Positions 25,483 through 34,896 of a stretch of DNA of 64,000 bases are shown here, piece by piece. The notes below the pieces were generated by a model. The model saw nothing but the letters and a program-made list of their open reading frames with translations, had not been told where the DNA came from and made no database searches. The position numbers were made by a program, and so were the translations under genes. Source of the stretch: an uncultured Devosia sp. GTDB taxonomy: Bacteria; Pseudomonadota; Alphaproteobacteria; Rhizobiales; Devosiaceae. Position 1 is the first letter of the stretch. Every line of letters starts with the position of its first letter. The stretch lies in the NCBI RefSeq assembly GCF_963517015.1, contig NZ_CAUQDV010000001.1, positions 2,734,001-2,798,000 on the forward strand, read 5' to 3'.

Positions 25483-26357
25483 CCATGACCGTCTCGGACC
25501 AGATCGGGTCCGTCACGCCAGTGCGCAGAAGGCCTTTTGGCCTCCTGCTTGTCGCCACGCCGGTGCTGCTCGTTGCCTGGCTGGTCATCTGGCCGATCAT
25601 CTCCGCCATGATCCAGACTTTCTGGGTGCCGATGCCCGACGGTGGCAAGGGCTTCTCGGCCGAGAGCTACCAGTTCTTCTTTTCCGACCCCTATAGTCTT
25701 TCCAATCTGTCGATGACCCTGTGGACCACGGGCGTCTGCGCGGTGCTGCTGCTGGTCGTCTGCCTGCCGATCGCGCTCTACCTGCGCTTTTCCAATTCCA
25801 GGGTTGCCGCCTATGTGCAGGGCCTCGCCATCTTTCCGATGTTCGTGCCCTCGATCATCCTGAGCTTTGCCTTCATTCGTGTGCTCGGCCCCAATGGCAC
25901 GGTGGACCTGCTGCTCAATGGCATGGGCCTGCCCAAGATCCGCTCGCCATACCTCACGCCCTGGGGGCCGGTGATCGGGCTGGTCTGGGACAATATCCCG
26001 CTGACTGTGCTGATCCTGCTTTCGGGTCTGGGCAGCGTGTCCAACCAGGCGGTGGAGGCAGCGCGCGATGTGGGTGCCGGCAAGATTGCGCTGCTGTGGC
26101 ATATCATCCTGCCGCGCATTTCCAATTCGATGCTGGTGGCGATTTCCTTTGCCGTGCTGGGCATTTTCTCGTCCTTCACCCTGCCCTATATCCTGGGGCC
26201 TGCGGCGCCGGAAATGATGGGGCCCTTCATGCAGCGCACATTCCGCGAGTTGCTGCAGCCCAATACGGCGATCACGCAGGCCGTCATCACCTTCGGCTTC
26301 TGCATCGTCTTCGGGCTCTTCTATGTGCGCTCCGTCGCCAAGAACAGGACGCCGTAA
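25479..26357 (+). CDS. ABC transporter permease
   Basis: Inner-membrane permease of 292 residues with about six helices. The EAA loop reads EAARDVGAGKIALLWHIILPRI. It starts at GTG 25479, overlapping the receptor stop (GTGA), or at ATG 25485 two codons on. Pairs with the second permease one base downstream. Confidence 0.88.
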   Translation: MTMTVSDQIGSVTPVRRRPFGLLLVATPVLLVAWLVIWPIISAMIQTFWVPMPDGGKGFSAESYQFFFSDPYSLSNLSMTLWTTGVCAVLLLVVCLPIALYLRFSNSRVAAYVQGLAIFPMFVPSIILSFAFIRVLGPNGTVDLLLNGMGLPKIRSPYLTPWGPVIGLVWDNIPLTVLILLSGLGSVSNQAVEAARDVGAGKIALLWHIILPRISNSMLVAISFAVLGIFSSFTLPYILGPAAPEMMGPFMQRTFRELLQPNTAITQAVITFGFCIVFGLFYVRSVAKNRTP

Positions 26358-26358
26358 G

Positions 26359-27180
26359 ATGGCCGCAACCCTTACCAAAAGTCGCGTGGACTGGACCGGC
26401 ATTGTCTTTGCCGTGGTGTTGACGCTGATCATCGTTTTTCCGCTGGTCGTGGTCGGCACCTGGGCCTTCACCAATGTGTGGCGCTATCCTTCGGTCATCC
26501 CGCAGGAATTCGGCCTGCGCTTCTGGAACCAGACCCTCGCGCGAGCAGATGTGTGGACCTCAATTTCCACCAGCCTGACGCTCTCCTTTACGGTGACGGC
26601 GCTTTCCGCCGCCATCTGCCTGCCGGCCGCCTATGCCTTCGCGCGGCTGGACTTTCCGGGCCGAAACCTGCTGTTCTTCTCCTTCCTCGCTGGCCATGCC
26701 TTCCCCAAGTTTGGCCTCCTGGTGGCGATTGCCGGCATTTTCCTCCAGCTCAATCTCATCGGTTCGTTCTGGGGCGTGGTGCTGATCCAGCTGGTGGGCA
26801 CGCTGCTGTTCATGATCTGGATTCCGGTCGCGGCTTTCCAGGCGGTGGACCGGCGCATGGAGGAAGCGGCGCGCGATGTGGGCGCTTCGCCCCTCCGCGT
26901 CTTCTGGTCGATCACCCTGCCCCAGGCCGGGCCGACCATTGCGGCGGCCATCCTGCTCAGCTTCGTCGGCACCTTCTACGAGACCGAAGGCGCCTGGCTG
27001 ATCGGCGCGCCGCAGGTGCGTACCCTGCCCGTGCTGATGATCTCCTTCATCAATAACCAGCCCGTCATCCAATATGGCGCGGTGCTCTCCGTGCTGCTCT
27101 GGGTGCCCAGTTTCATCGCGCTGATGTTCGCCCGCAAAGTGGTGAATTCCGGCTCGTTCGCCCGCGGTTTCGGCGGTTAG
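26359..27180 (+). CDS. ABC transporter permease
   Basis: Second membrane subunit, 273 residues, about six helices. The EAA loop is EEAARDVGASPLRVFWSITL. ATG 26359 follows the first permease stop by one base; an earlier in-frame start would overlap that gene. Together the two form a heterodimeric channel of the PotB/PotC kind. Confidence 0.9.
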   Translation: MAATLTKSRVDWTGIVFAVVLTLIIVFPLVVVGTWAFTNVWRYPSVIPQEFGLRFWNQTLARADVWTSISTSLTLSFTVTALSAAICLPAAYAFARLDFPGRNLLFFSFLAGHAFPKFGLLVAIAGIFLQLNLIGSFWGVVLIQLVGTLLFMIWIPVAAFQAVDRRMEEAARDVGASPLRVFWSITLPQAGPTIAAAILLSFVGTFYETEGAWLIGAPQVRTLPVLMISFINNQPVIQYGAVLSVLLWVPSFIALMFARKVVNSGSFARGFGG

Positions 27181-27192
27181 GATTCTTTGCAA

Positions 27193-28268
<1,076 letters not shown>

Positions 28269-28272
<4 letters not shown>

Positions 28273-29102
28273 CAGACCCGATCTTTATCGAGCGCAACGG
28301 CCATCGTACCTGGCTGAAATGGCATCGCGGGCGCCGGCGGGCGAGCGATCCGGTGTTTACCGGACAGCGCATCGTCGAAGGCATGCGGCTGGGCGCCAGT
28401 ATCGAGGTCGATCTGGTGGTGACCGGCGACAGGGGCTTTGCCGTGCTGCACGACATGACCCTCGACCGCGAGACCACCGGCATGGGCCCGGTGGCACAGA
28501 CCCCGGACGCCCATATCCGCACGCTGAAGCTGCGCGACAATGACGGTGTGCCGATCGACGAGCCGGTGATGCTGCTGGATGATCTCTGCGCGCTGATGGC
28601 CTCGGTGGGCGTTCATCCCGAGGCGCTGCTGCAGCTCGACTACAAGGGAGACGAGCATGTGCTCGACGCGCGGGCGCTGGAAAATTTTGCCCGGGCGACG
28701 GCGCCTATTGCGGGCAATTGCATCGTCTCCTCGGGCAGCGCCAGGGCGGTCGACATGTTGACCGGCGTCGTGCCAGGCATGCGGGCGGGGTTCGATCCGA
28801 GCGACGAGGCCGTGTTCAAGGCGGCGCTGGCGGCGGGCAGGCTGCAGGGCTTTGTCGATGACGCGGTGGCGGCGTCGCCGAAGTCGGACCTGATCTATCT
28901 CGACTGGCGGATTGTCACCACGTCGGACGATGCGGGCTTTGATATCGTTGGGGCATTCCACGCCAAGGGCAAAAGGATCGACGCGTGGACGATCAACAAG
29001 GCCGACGCCGCGGGCCTCGCCAATGTGGAACGGTTGCTGGGGTTGCGGGTCGATCAGATCACCACGGATGATCCGGAAGGGATTGTGGGGATGGCGGGGT
29101 AG
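28269..29102 (+). CDS. Glycerophosphodiester phosphodiesterase-family protein
   Basis: GDPD-family TIM barrel of 277 residues. It contains HRG (residues 19-21), EVDLVVTGDRGFAVLHDMTL with the metal-binding acidic pair and catalytic His, and LQLDYKG. The family cleaves glycerophosphodiesters to glycerol-3-P and an alcohol. No signal peptide is seen, so it acts in the cytoplasm on imported substrate. It is translationally coupled to the ABC ATPase, which is the best hint to what the transporter carries. Confidence 0.88.
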
Positions 29103-29116
29103 AGATCCCTTTTTGG

Positions 29117-29236
29117 GGTACCCCCACCTAACCTCCCCCTGAAAAGGGGGAGGAACCGCCCTGTGGTTGGGGCGAGATATTGCCACATACTCGATCAGTC
29201 CCTCCCCCTTTTCCGGGGGAGGTCAGGTGGGGGTAG
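29117..29236. repeat. Palindromic intergenic repeat, family 2
   Basis: An inverted repeat of ~120 bases with arms ACCCCCACCTAACCTCCCCC and, inverted, GGGGGAGGTCAGGTGGGGGT. Inner CCCCCTGAAAAGGGGGAGG and CCTCCCCCTTTTCCGGGGG make secondary hairpins. It lies in the convergent gap between the phosphodiesterase and the inositol monophosphatase genes and may terminate both. Confidence 0.75.
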
Positions 29237-29322
29237 TCTTCCCTCCTGCCATTCGGGCATAGCCCTCATGGCCTTCTCACCTCAAATCGCGCCACTGGCG
29301 CGATTTGCCCTAGCGGGACGGC

Positions 29323-30129
29323 TCAAAGCTTCGGCTCTTTCCGCGGCACATCCTTGAGTTTCTCCATCAGAAACGCATGCGTGGCCTTGTTGGCGACGAT
29401 CAGCGTTCCCGTGCGCTCGTAAACCTCCGGGCCGCGGCCCCACCAGTCGGTGACGACACCGCCCGCTTCCTGCACCAGCAGGATGCCCGCGGCCGTGTCG
29501 AGGAAGCCGGTCTCTTCGAAATAGCCGGTGAGCCGGCCCATGGCGACATAGGCGCAGCTATTGGCGGCGCTGCCGACGACGCGGACCGAGGAGATCGGGG
29601 CGCGGATGGCGTCGAGGCGTTGATAGGCGCCGGGGTAGAGCTGCAGGCCGGGCGTCGGCAGGCCGGTGCCGATGTTGAACAGCCCGATGTCGGTCTGTTC
29701 GCTGACCTTGAGCTTTTCGTCATTCAGATAGGCGCCTTGGCCCGGCATGGCGGTGAACATTTCGTCGGCCGGCGGATTGTAGAGCACGCCGCAGACCGTC
29801 TCGTTGCCGCGGCGCAGCGCGATCGAGATCGTGTAGTGCATGCCATTGATGAAATTGGTGGTGCCGTCGATCGGATCGACCAGCCAGCGATGGTCGCCGC
29901 CACGCTCGTCAGCGGCGAATTCCTCGCCGGTAAAGCTCCAGTCCGGGTATCGCTCGCCGAGGAACTTGCGGATCAGCAGTTCGCTTTCCTTGTCGGCTTC
30001 GGAAACGAAGTCGGCCGGACCCTTGACGCCGATTTCCAGATCGCGAAAACGCTTGAAGTAATCCAGCGTCAGGGCGCCGGCTTCACGGGCAATGGCGATC
30101 ATGTCCGCGAGGACGGCATCATAGTTCAT
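29323..30129 (-). CDS. Inositol monophosphatase-family protein
   Basis: Metal-dependent phosphatase of 268 residues. The metal site is complete in EE (69-70) and WLVDPIDGTTNF (Asp85, Asp88). The second signature, usually WDxAAG, reads FLDTAAG (Leu210-Asp211), so the Asp is kept and the Trp is replaced. Likely substrates are inositol phosphates, fructose-1,6-bisphosphate or a related sugar phosphate. It stands alone, converging with the phosphodiesterase gene. Confidence 0.9.
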   Translation of the reverse strand: MNYDAVLADMIAIAREAGALTLDYFKRFRDLEIGVKGPADFVSEADKESELLIRKFLGERYPDWSFTGEEFAADERGGDHRWLVDPIDGTTNFINGMHYTISIALRRGNETVCGVLYNPPADEMFTAMPGQGAYLNDEKLKVSEQTDIGLFNIGTGLPTPGLQLYPGAYQRLDAIRAPISSVRVVGSAANSCAYVAMGRLTGYFEETGFLDTAAGILLVQEAGGVVTDWWGRGPEVYERTGTLIVANKATHAFLMEKLKDVPRKEPKL

Positions 30130-30215
30130 CTTGGTCTCCGAAAGGCCCGAGTCTCGCGCCGAGTGTAGCGCGCGAGGCCGGTCCTAACAGGTGCCAATCG
30201 ACAGAATTGTGACAG

Positions 30216-32045
30216 TCAGATTTCGAGCGTCCACAGCACGCTCCAGGGGCCGAGCAGCCCCTCCTCGACAAAGCCCTGCAGGTGAACGCGGCGGCCAATC
30301 ACCGCCGGCACGCCGGTCTGGGAATTGTTGTCGAGATTGGCGTAAAGGCGCAGCGTCGTGCCATCGCCCATGTGCCAGCGGATCAGCACCGCCTTCTGTC
30401 CGAGCACGTCATAATGGGCGGAAAAGCCTTCAAGCCCCGGCAGGCGCGGCACGATCTCGGTCTTGCGGATGTCGATCAGTTGCCGGTAGTGCCAAAGCCA
30501 GTCGGCGTGCTCGGCCTTCTTGAGATTGCTCCAGTCGAGCTTGGCCGAGGCAAAGGTGCTGGGCAGGGTCGGATCGACAGTTTCGTGCACATCGGCCTTG
30601 CTGGGATCCTCGTGCTCGGGCGTGTTCTTGAGTTCCTCCTGGCGGCCCTCGAGCACGCTGTCGCGCAGGTCGACCGGAACGTCGGAGAAGAAGGGAAAGG
30701 GACACGCACTGGCCCATTCCTCGCCCATAAACAGCATGGGGATCTGCGGCAGCAGCAGATAGACGGCGGTCAGGGCCTTTACGGCGTCGGCATGGGCGAG
30801 CTTGCCGATGCGGTCGCCGAAGATGCGATTGCCGATCTGGTCGTGGTCCTGGATATAGGAGACGAAGGCCGTTGCCGGCAGGCCCACGCTGGGCTCGCCG
30901 ACCTTTTCCCCCTTATGCGGCCGCAGCTCGCCCTGATAGGCAAAACCTTCGGCCAGCGCCTTGCCAAGCCGCTCGCAGCGCTCTTCGAGATTGTCGAAAT
31001 CGGCGTAATAGCCGGTATTCTCGCCGGTAGCGGCGGCATGAAGCAGATGATGCACGTCGTCATTCCACTGCGCCGTGTAGTGGACCGGCAGGCAGCTCGA
31101 ATTGCGCCGCAGCCAGCGCTCTTGGTTCTTGGAGTTTTCGACGATCAGGTGGACGTGGCGATAGGGCCCGGCGGCACGGACGCGGGCGGCGATGATTTCG
31201 AGGACGTGGGTGGTGCTGTCGTCCTGGATTTCATGGATGGCATCGAGCCGCAGCCCGTCGAAATGGAACTCGGTGACCCAGTAGATCGCCGCCTCGATGA
31301 CCAGTTCGCGCACCACATCGGCGCCCTTGTCGTCATAGTTGATGCCGGCGCCCCAGGGGCTGCGATGGCGGTCGGTGAAAATGGGCGAGATGGATGGCAG
31401 GTAATTGCCATGCGGGCCGAAGTGGTTGAACACCACATCGAGAAAGACCATCAGCCCGCGATCATGCGCGGCATCGACAAAGGCCTTGAGGTCTTCCGGC
31501 CGGCCATAGGTCGATTCGGGCGCAAACAGCATGGCGCCGTCATAGCCCCAGTTGAAGCGGCCATAGAAGTCGCAGATCGGCATCATCTGGATGGCGGTGA
31601 TGCCCAGCTTGACCAGATGGTCGAGCTTGCCGATGGCCGCCCGGAATGTGCCGGCGTCGGTGAAGGTGCCTACATGCAGCTCATAGATGATGGCCTCTTC
31701 CCAGGGCCGGCCGCGCCAATCCACATCGCTCCAGTCGAAGGCGCGCGGGTCGATGACTTCGCTCCAGGAATGGACGTCCTCGGGCTGGTAGCGCGAGGTC
31801 GGGTCGGGAATTTCCATGCCGTCGGGCAGGACATATTTGTAGAGCGTGCCGGCGCCGACGCCCTCTACTTCGATCTTGTGCCAGCCATCCGATCGCGCTT
31901 CGAGCTCGAGCAGATTGCGCCGGCCCTTGATGCGCAGCTTGACGCTTTTGCACTTTGGCGCCCAGAGCTTGAAGCGCGTGCTTTTGGCCCGCAGCTCGGC
32001 ACCGAACCGCATCTTGTGACTACGAACAATGGTGTGAGACGTCAT
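30216..32045 (-). CDS. treZ: Malto-oligosyltrehalose trehalohydrolase
   Basis: Releases trehalose from maltooligosyl-trehalose; 609 residues. An N-terminal early-set domain (FGAELRAKSTRFKLWAPKC) is followed by the GH13 barrel. The nucleophile Asp is in FDGLRLDAIHEI near residue 270, the acid Glu in HLIVENSKNQ, and a third carboxylate in QDHDQIGNR. The partner synthase treY and treX are not in the window. The start at 32045 or an internal ATG at 32012 are both possible. Confidence 0.92.
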   Translation of the reverse strand: MTSHTIVRSHKMRFGAELRAKSTRFKLWAPKCKSVKLRIKGRRNLLELEARSDGWHKIEVEGVGAGTLYKYVLPDGMEIPDPTSRYQPEDVHSWSEVIDPRAFDWSDVDWRGRPWEEAIIYELHVGTFTDAGTFRAAIGKLDHLVKLGITAIQMMPICDFYGRFNWGYDGAMLFAPESTYGRPEDLKAFVDAAHDRGLMVFLDVVFNHFGPHGNYLPSISPIFTDRHRSPWGAGINYDDKGADVVRELVIEAAIYWVTEFHFDGLRLDAIHEIQDDSTTHVLEIIAARVRAAGPYRHVHLIVENSKNQERWLRRNSSCLPVHYTAQWNDDVHHLLHAAATGENTGYYADFDNLEERCERLGKALAEGFAYQGELRPHKGEKVGEPSVGLPATAFVSYIQDHDQIGNRIFGDRIGKLAHADAVKALTAVYLLLPQIPMLFMGEEWASACPFPFFSDVPVDLRDSVLEGRQEELKNTPEHEDPSKADVHETVDPTLPSTFASAKLDWSNLKKAEHADWLWHYRQLIDIRKTEIVPRLPGLEGFSAHYDVLGQKAVLIRWHMGDGTTLRLYANLDNNSQTGVPAVIGRRVHLQGFVEEGLLGPWSVLWTLEI

Positions 32046-32122
32046 ACTGATACTCTTGCGGGCAGACCGGCCGACAAGGCAGCAATGGGGCTCAGGCGAT
32101 AGGGTTCCGCGCGCTCAGCGCA

Positions 32123-33115
32123 TCACAGCAGTTCCGGCTCCTGCACCAGACCCACACCGAAGCGGTCCCGGACCCCGTCCACGATCATACCGGCGAGCTC
32201 GGAAATCTCGCCCTCGGTGGCGCCGCCATTGTTGACCAGCACCAGCGCATGGTTGGGCGAGACGCCGGCATTGCCATGCCGGAAACCCTTGAAACCGGCG
32301 CGTTCGATCAGCCAGGCGGCGGAGAGTTTGGCCTGCCCCTCCGCGGCAGGATAGCGCGGCGCCTGGGGAAATTCGCCCTGCAGGCGGTCGGCGACGTCGG
32401 CAGGCACGATGGGATTGTGGAAGAAGGAGCCGGCATTGCCGGTCACACGCCAGTCGGGAAGCTTGCGGCCACGGACTTCGGCGACACCGGCCATGATCGT
32501 GGCGGCATCGGCATCGGGCGCGATATGGCTGAGGCCCGGATAGGCCAGGTTTGGCTGCCAGTCATTGGGTAGCGCCAGCGTTACCGATGTGACGATGAAG
32601 CGACCGGGCATCCGCTTGAAAAAGCTCTGGCGATAGGCGAAGGCGCATTCGTCGCGGGTAAAGCGGCGGATGGTCTGGTCTTCGGTATCGAAAGCGAGCA
32701 GCGAGTCGAAGCGATCGACCAGCTCCACGCCATAGGCGCCGATATTCTGGATCGGCGCGGCGCCGATGGTGCCGGGAATGGCGGCGAGGTTTTCCAGCCC
32801 TGGCAGGCCCTGGGCGATGGTCCATTCGACGATAGAATGCCAGTTTTCACCGGCGCCGAGCTGAACCAGCGTGTGGTTACCCTGCCGCTCGATGATCTCG
32901 CGGCCCTCGATGGCCATGAGGCCGATGATGCCGTCGAAATGCGGACGCAGCACGACATTGCTGCCGCCGCCGAGCACACGGAGCGGCAGCCCCTGCCCGC
33001 GCGCCTCGGCGAGCAATGGGGCCAATTCGGACGGATCGGTGATGCGCGTACCGAAGCGTGCATGGGCTGGCAGGCCGAAGGTGTTGTGGCGCTGCAGGTC
33101 AAATTCCGGCGTCAT
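32123..33115 (-). CDS. murB: UDP-N-acetylenolpyruvoylglucosamine reductase
   Basis: FAD-dependent reductase that forms UDP-MurNAc; 330 residues. It opens HNTFGLPAHARFG, has the FAD loop LGGGSNVVLRP, the segment QNIGAYGVE, and the catalytic Ser in GSFFHNPIV. The length and the presence of the Tyr loop (FAYRQSFFK) fit type I MurB. Note that murB here lies outside any mur-fts cluster. ATG 33115 is preferred over an upstream TTG. Confidence 0.93.
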   Translation of the reverse strand: MTPEFDLQRHNTFGLPAHARFGTRITDPSELAPLLAEARGQGLPLRVLGGGSNVVLRPHFDGIIGLMAIEGREIIERQGNHTLVQLGAGENWHSIVEWTIAQGLPGLENLAAIPGTIGAAPIQNIGAYGVELVDRFDSLLAFDTEDQTIRRFTRDECAFAYRQSFFKRMPGRFIVTSVTLALPNDWQPNLAYPGLSHIAPDADAATIMAGVAEVRGRKLPDWRVTGNAGSFFHNPIVPADVADRLQGEFPQAPRYPAAEGQAKLSAAWLIERAGFKGFRHGNAGVSPNHALVLVNNGGATEGEISELAGMIVDGVRDRFGVGLVQEPELL

Positions 33116-33190
33116 CGGCAGACGGTCTCCACGGGGCAACGAAGCGCCCCGTGTGCTGATACAGGCAAGACGGCCCGAAATCGAGACACC

Positions 33191-33667
33191 TCAAAGCCGC
33201 GTCGTGTATTGCTCATTGCTAGACGAATAGACCTTGTCGTCGGCCTCACCCTCCTTGACCGTATTGGTGGGGTGGCCGTCGAAGCCGCCAACTTTGTTGA
33301 GCTGGATGCCATCGCGCCAGACCAGCAGCAGGCCGTGCTCTTCGTCCCAGCCGCAATTGGATTCGATGAAGACATAGACATGGTCGTCGCCTTCGTGGCC
33401 GGACCAGACGCCGATCGTTGTGGGATAGACATAGTCCCAGATCTGCTCGGGCGTTTCGGGCACGCCCATTTCCTCGTCCATCCAGTCCTCGCCGCCGACA
33501 GCTTCGCGGTAGTCCTGGTAGTAGGCATAGACGTGGCGGGAATCCTTGAGCCGATCGGCGGAAGTGAGCGTCAGAACGGCTTTGACCGCGGCCAGTTGCC
33601 GGGGCGTCGCTTCCTCTTCCTCAAAGAACTCGACCTCGGCATTGTCGAAATAGGCAACCTGAACCAT
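33191..33667 (-). CDS. Acidic protein of unknown function (DUF6985-like)
   Basis: A 158-residue soluble acidic protein. It begins MVQVAYFDNAEVEFFEEEEA, has VYAYYQDYREAVGGEDW in the middle and NCGWDEEHGLLLVWRDG near the C-terminus. The layout is like small immunity-type or DUF6985 proteins, but I do not know a function. A GGAGAG lies six bases before ATG 33667. No toxin or partner gene is adjacent. Confidence 0.65.
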   Translation of the reverse strand: MVQVAYFDNAEVEFFEEEEATPRQLAAVKAVLTLTSADRLKDSRHVYAYYQDYREAVGGEDWMDEEMGVPETPEQIWDYVYPTTIGVWSGHEGDDHVYVFIESNCGWDEEHGLLLVWRDGIQLNKVGGFDGHPTNTVKEGEADDKVYSSSNEQYTTRL

Positions 33668-33771
33668 GGCAATTCTCTCCACCTGCAATGGATCAGGGCT
33701 AGCGCTGCGATGCGACGAGAATGCGACAAGGTCACCTCCCTATAAGGAGAGATGACCCGGCTCGTCTGTTG

Positions 33772-34536
33772 CTATTTCCCGCTGGCGGCCGCCTGGATCA
33801 CCGTTGCCACGGCGCCAGGCTGCGACACATAGGCGGCGTGACTGGCATCGAGCCTGGTGACCTCGGCGCCCATGCGCTCGGCGAAAAAGGCCTGGGCGGC
33901 GGGGTCGATGACCTTGTCCTGATTGGCGATGACGTACCAGACGGGCTTGTCATGCCAGGCTGCCACTTCTGCCTTGGTCTCGAAAACGGCGCCGTTGAGC
34001 GGGCGCTGTCCCTCGGCCATCAACGCGCCCCGCTCCGGCGGAAGGTCGGCCGCAAAGACGGCGGGAAAGGTTTCGGGATTGATGGACAGGTAGCCTTTTT
34101 CGTCGGGGACAATCTGCTGCACGCCCTCGGTGGGTGGACCCGATTGGGAGAGCGCGCCAAGCGTCTCGCCGCTATCGGGCGCGAAGGCCGCGACATAGAC
34201 CAGCGCGGCGACATTGGGATGGTCGCCCGCCTCGCCGATCACCACACCGCCCCAGGAATGGCCGACACGGACGGTCGGGCCATCTTGCGCGTCGAGCACG
34301 GCTTTGGTCGATGCCACATCGTCGGCCAGGCCGGTCAGCGGGTTGGATACGGCGGTGACAGTGTAGCCTTCCTGCGTGAGCAGCCGGGCGACATCCTCCC
34401 AGCCGGTCTCGTCGGCAAAAGCGCCATGGACCAGAACGACGTTGCGGATCGCCCCTTCGGGCAGCGCAGGCTGGGCGACGGAAGGAGTGGCAATGGTCAA
34501 GGCAAGTGCGGTGGTCAAGTACAGGGATTTCATCAT
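33772..34536 (-). CDS. Secreted alpha/beta-hydrolase
   Basis: A 254-residue hydrolase with a signal peptide (MMKSLYLTTALALTIATPSVA). It has HGAFADETGW as oxyanion region, the nucleophile elbow GHSWGG, and a C-terminal His in DASHAAYVSQP, so the triad looks complete. It resembles small esterase-like proteins annotated as alpha/beta-hydrolases in soil alphaproteobacteria. Start at 34536 (two adjacent ATGs); the frame further upstream to 34572 has no ribosome site. Confidence 0.85.
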   Translation of the reverse strand: MMKSLYLTTALALTIATPSVAQPALPEGAIRNVVLVHGAFADETGWEDVARLLTQEGYTVTAVSNPLTGLADDVASTKAVLDAQDGPTVRVGHSWGGVVIGEAGDHPNVAALVYVAAFAPDSGETLGALSQSGPPTEGVQQIVPDEKGYLSINPETFPAVFAADLPPERGALMAEGQRPLNGAVFETKAEVAAWHDKPVWYVIANQDKVIDPAAQAFFAERMGAEVTRLDASHAAYVSQPGAVATVIQAAASGK

Positions 34537-34896
34537 GATCTCCGAGGTTGAGAAACGCAGTTTGTCAGGCACGGGTCACCATCTGCCGCAGCGCCGGTGC
34601 ATCGGCGGTGACGGTGGGATTGGGTATCTGCCTATGGTCGGCACGTCGGGCAACGGACCTTGCGCGGTCACGTCATCTGCCCGGAATTGACTATCGAGAA
34701 CGCATGCATACGCCCGGCTTCTGCCGGCAGGGCCCATGCGGAGAGGTCGCTATGCGGGCCGGGTCGACGTCGCAGGAGGCCGGGCGAAAACGCCGCTACC
34801 CAGGCTCCAGCATAGGGATGCTAGCGCATGGGCAGCGGGACGTCATGGGAAATGAATTGTGGTCTGGCGCGGGTTTGGCTTTGCCGCGCCAGAGGT
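34537..34896. other. Intergenic interval with no recognised feature (360 bases)
   Basis: Contains the upstream region of the secreted hydrolase and the end of the phosphonate transporter operon. No gene, repeat or clear terminator is seen. Confidence 0.5.

Noticed and set aside
34537..34896. Short plus-strand frames in the gap before the secreted hydrolase
   Set aside because: They have no ribosome site, poor codon use and no similarity to any family I know.
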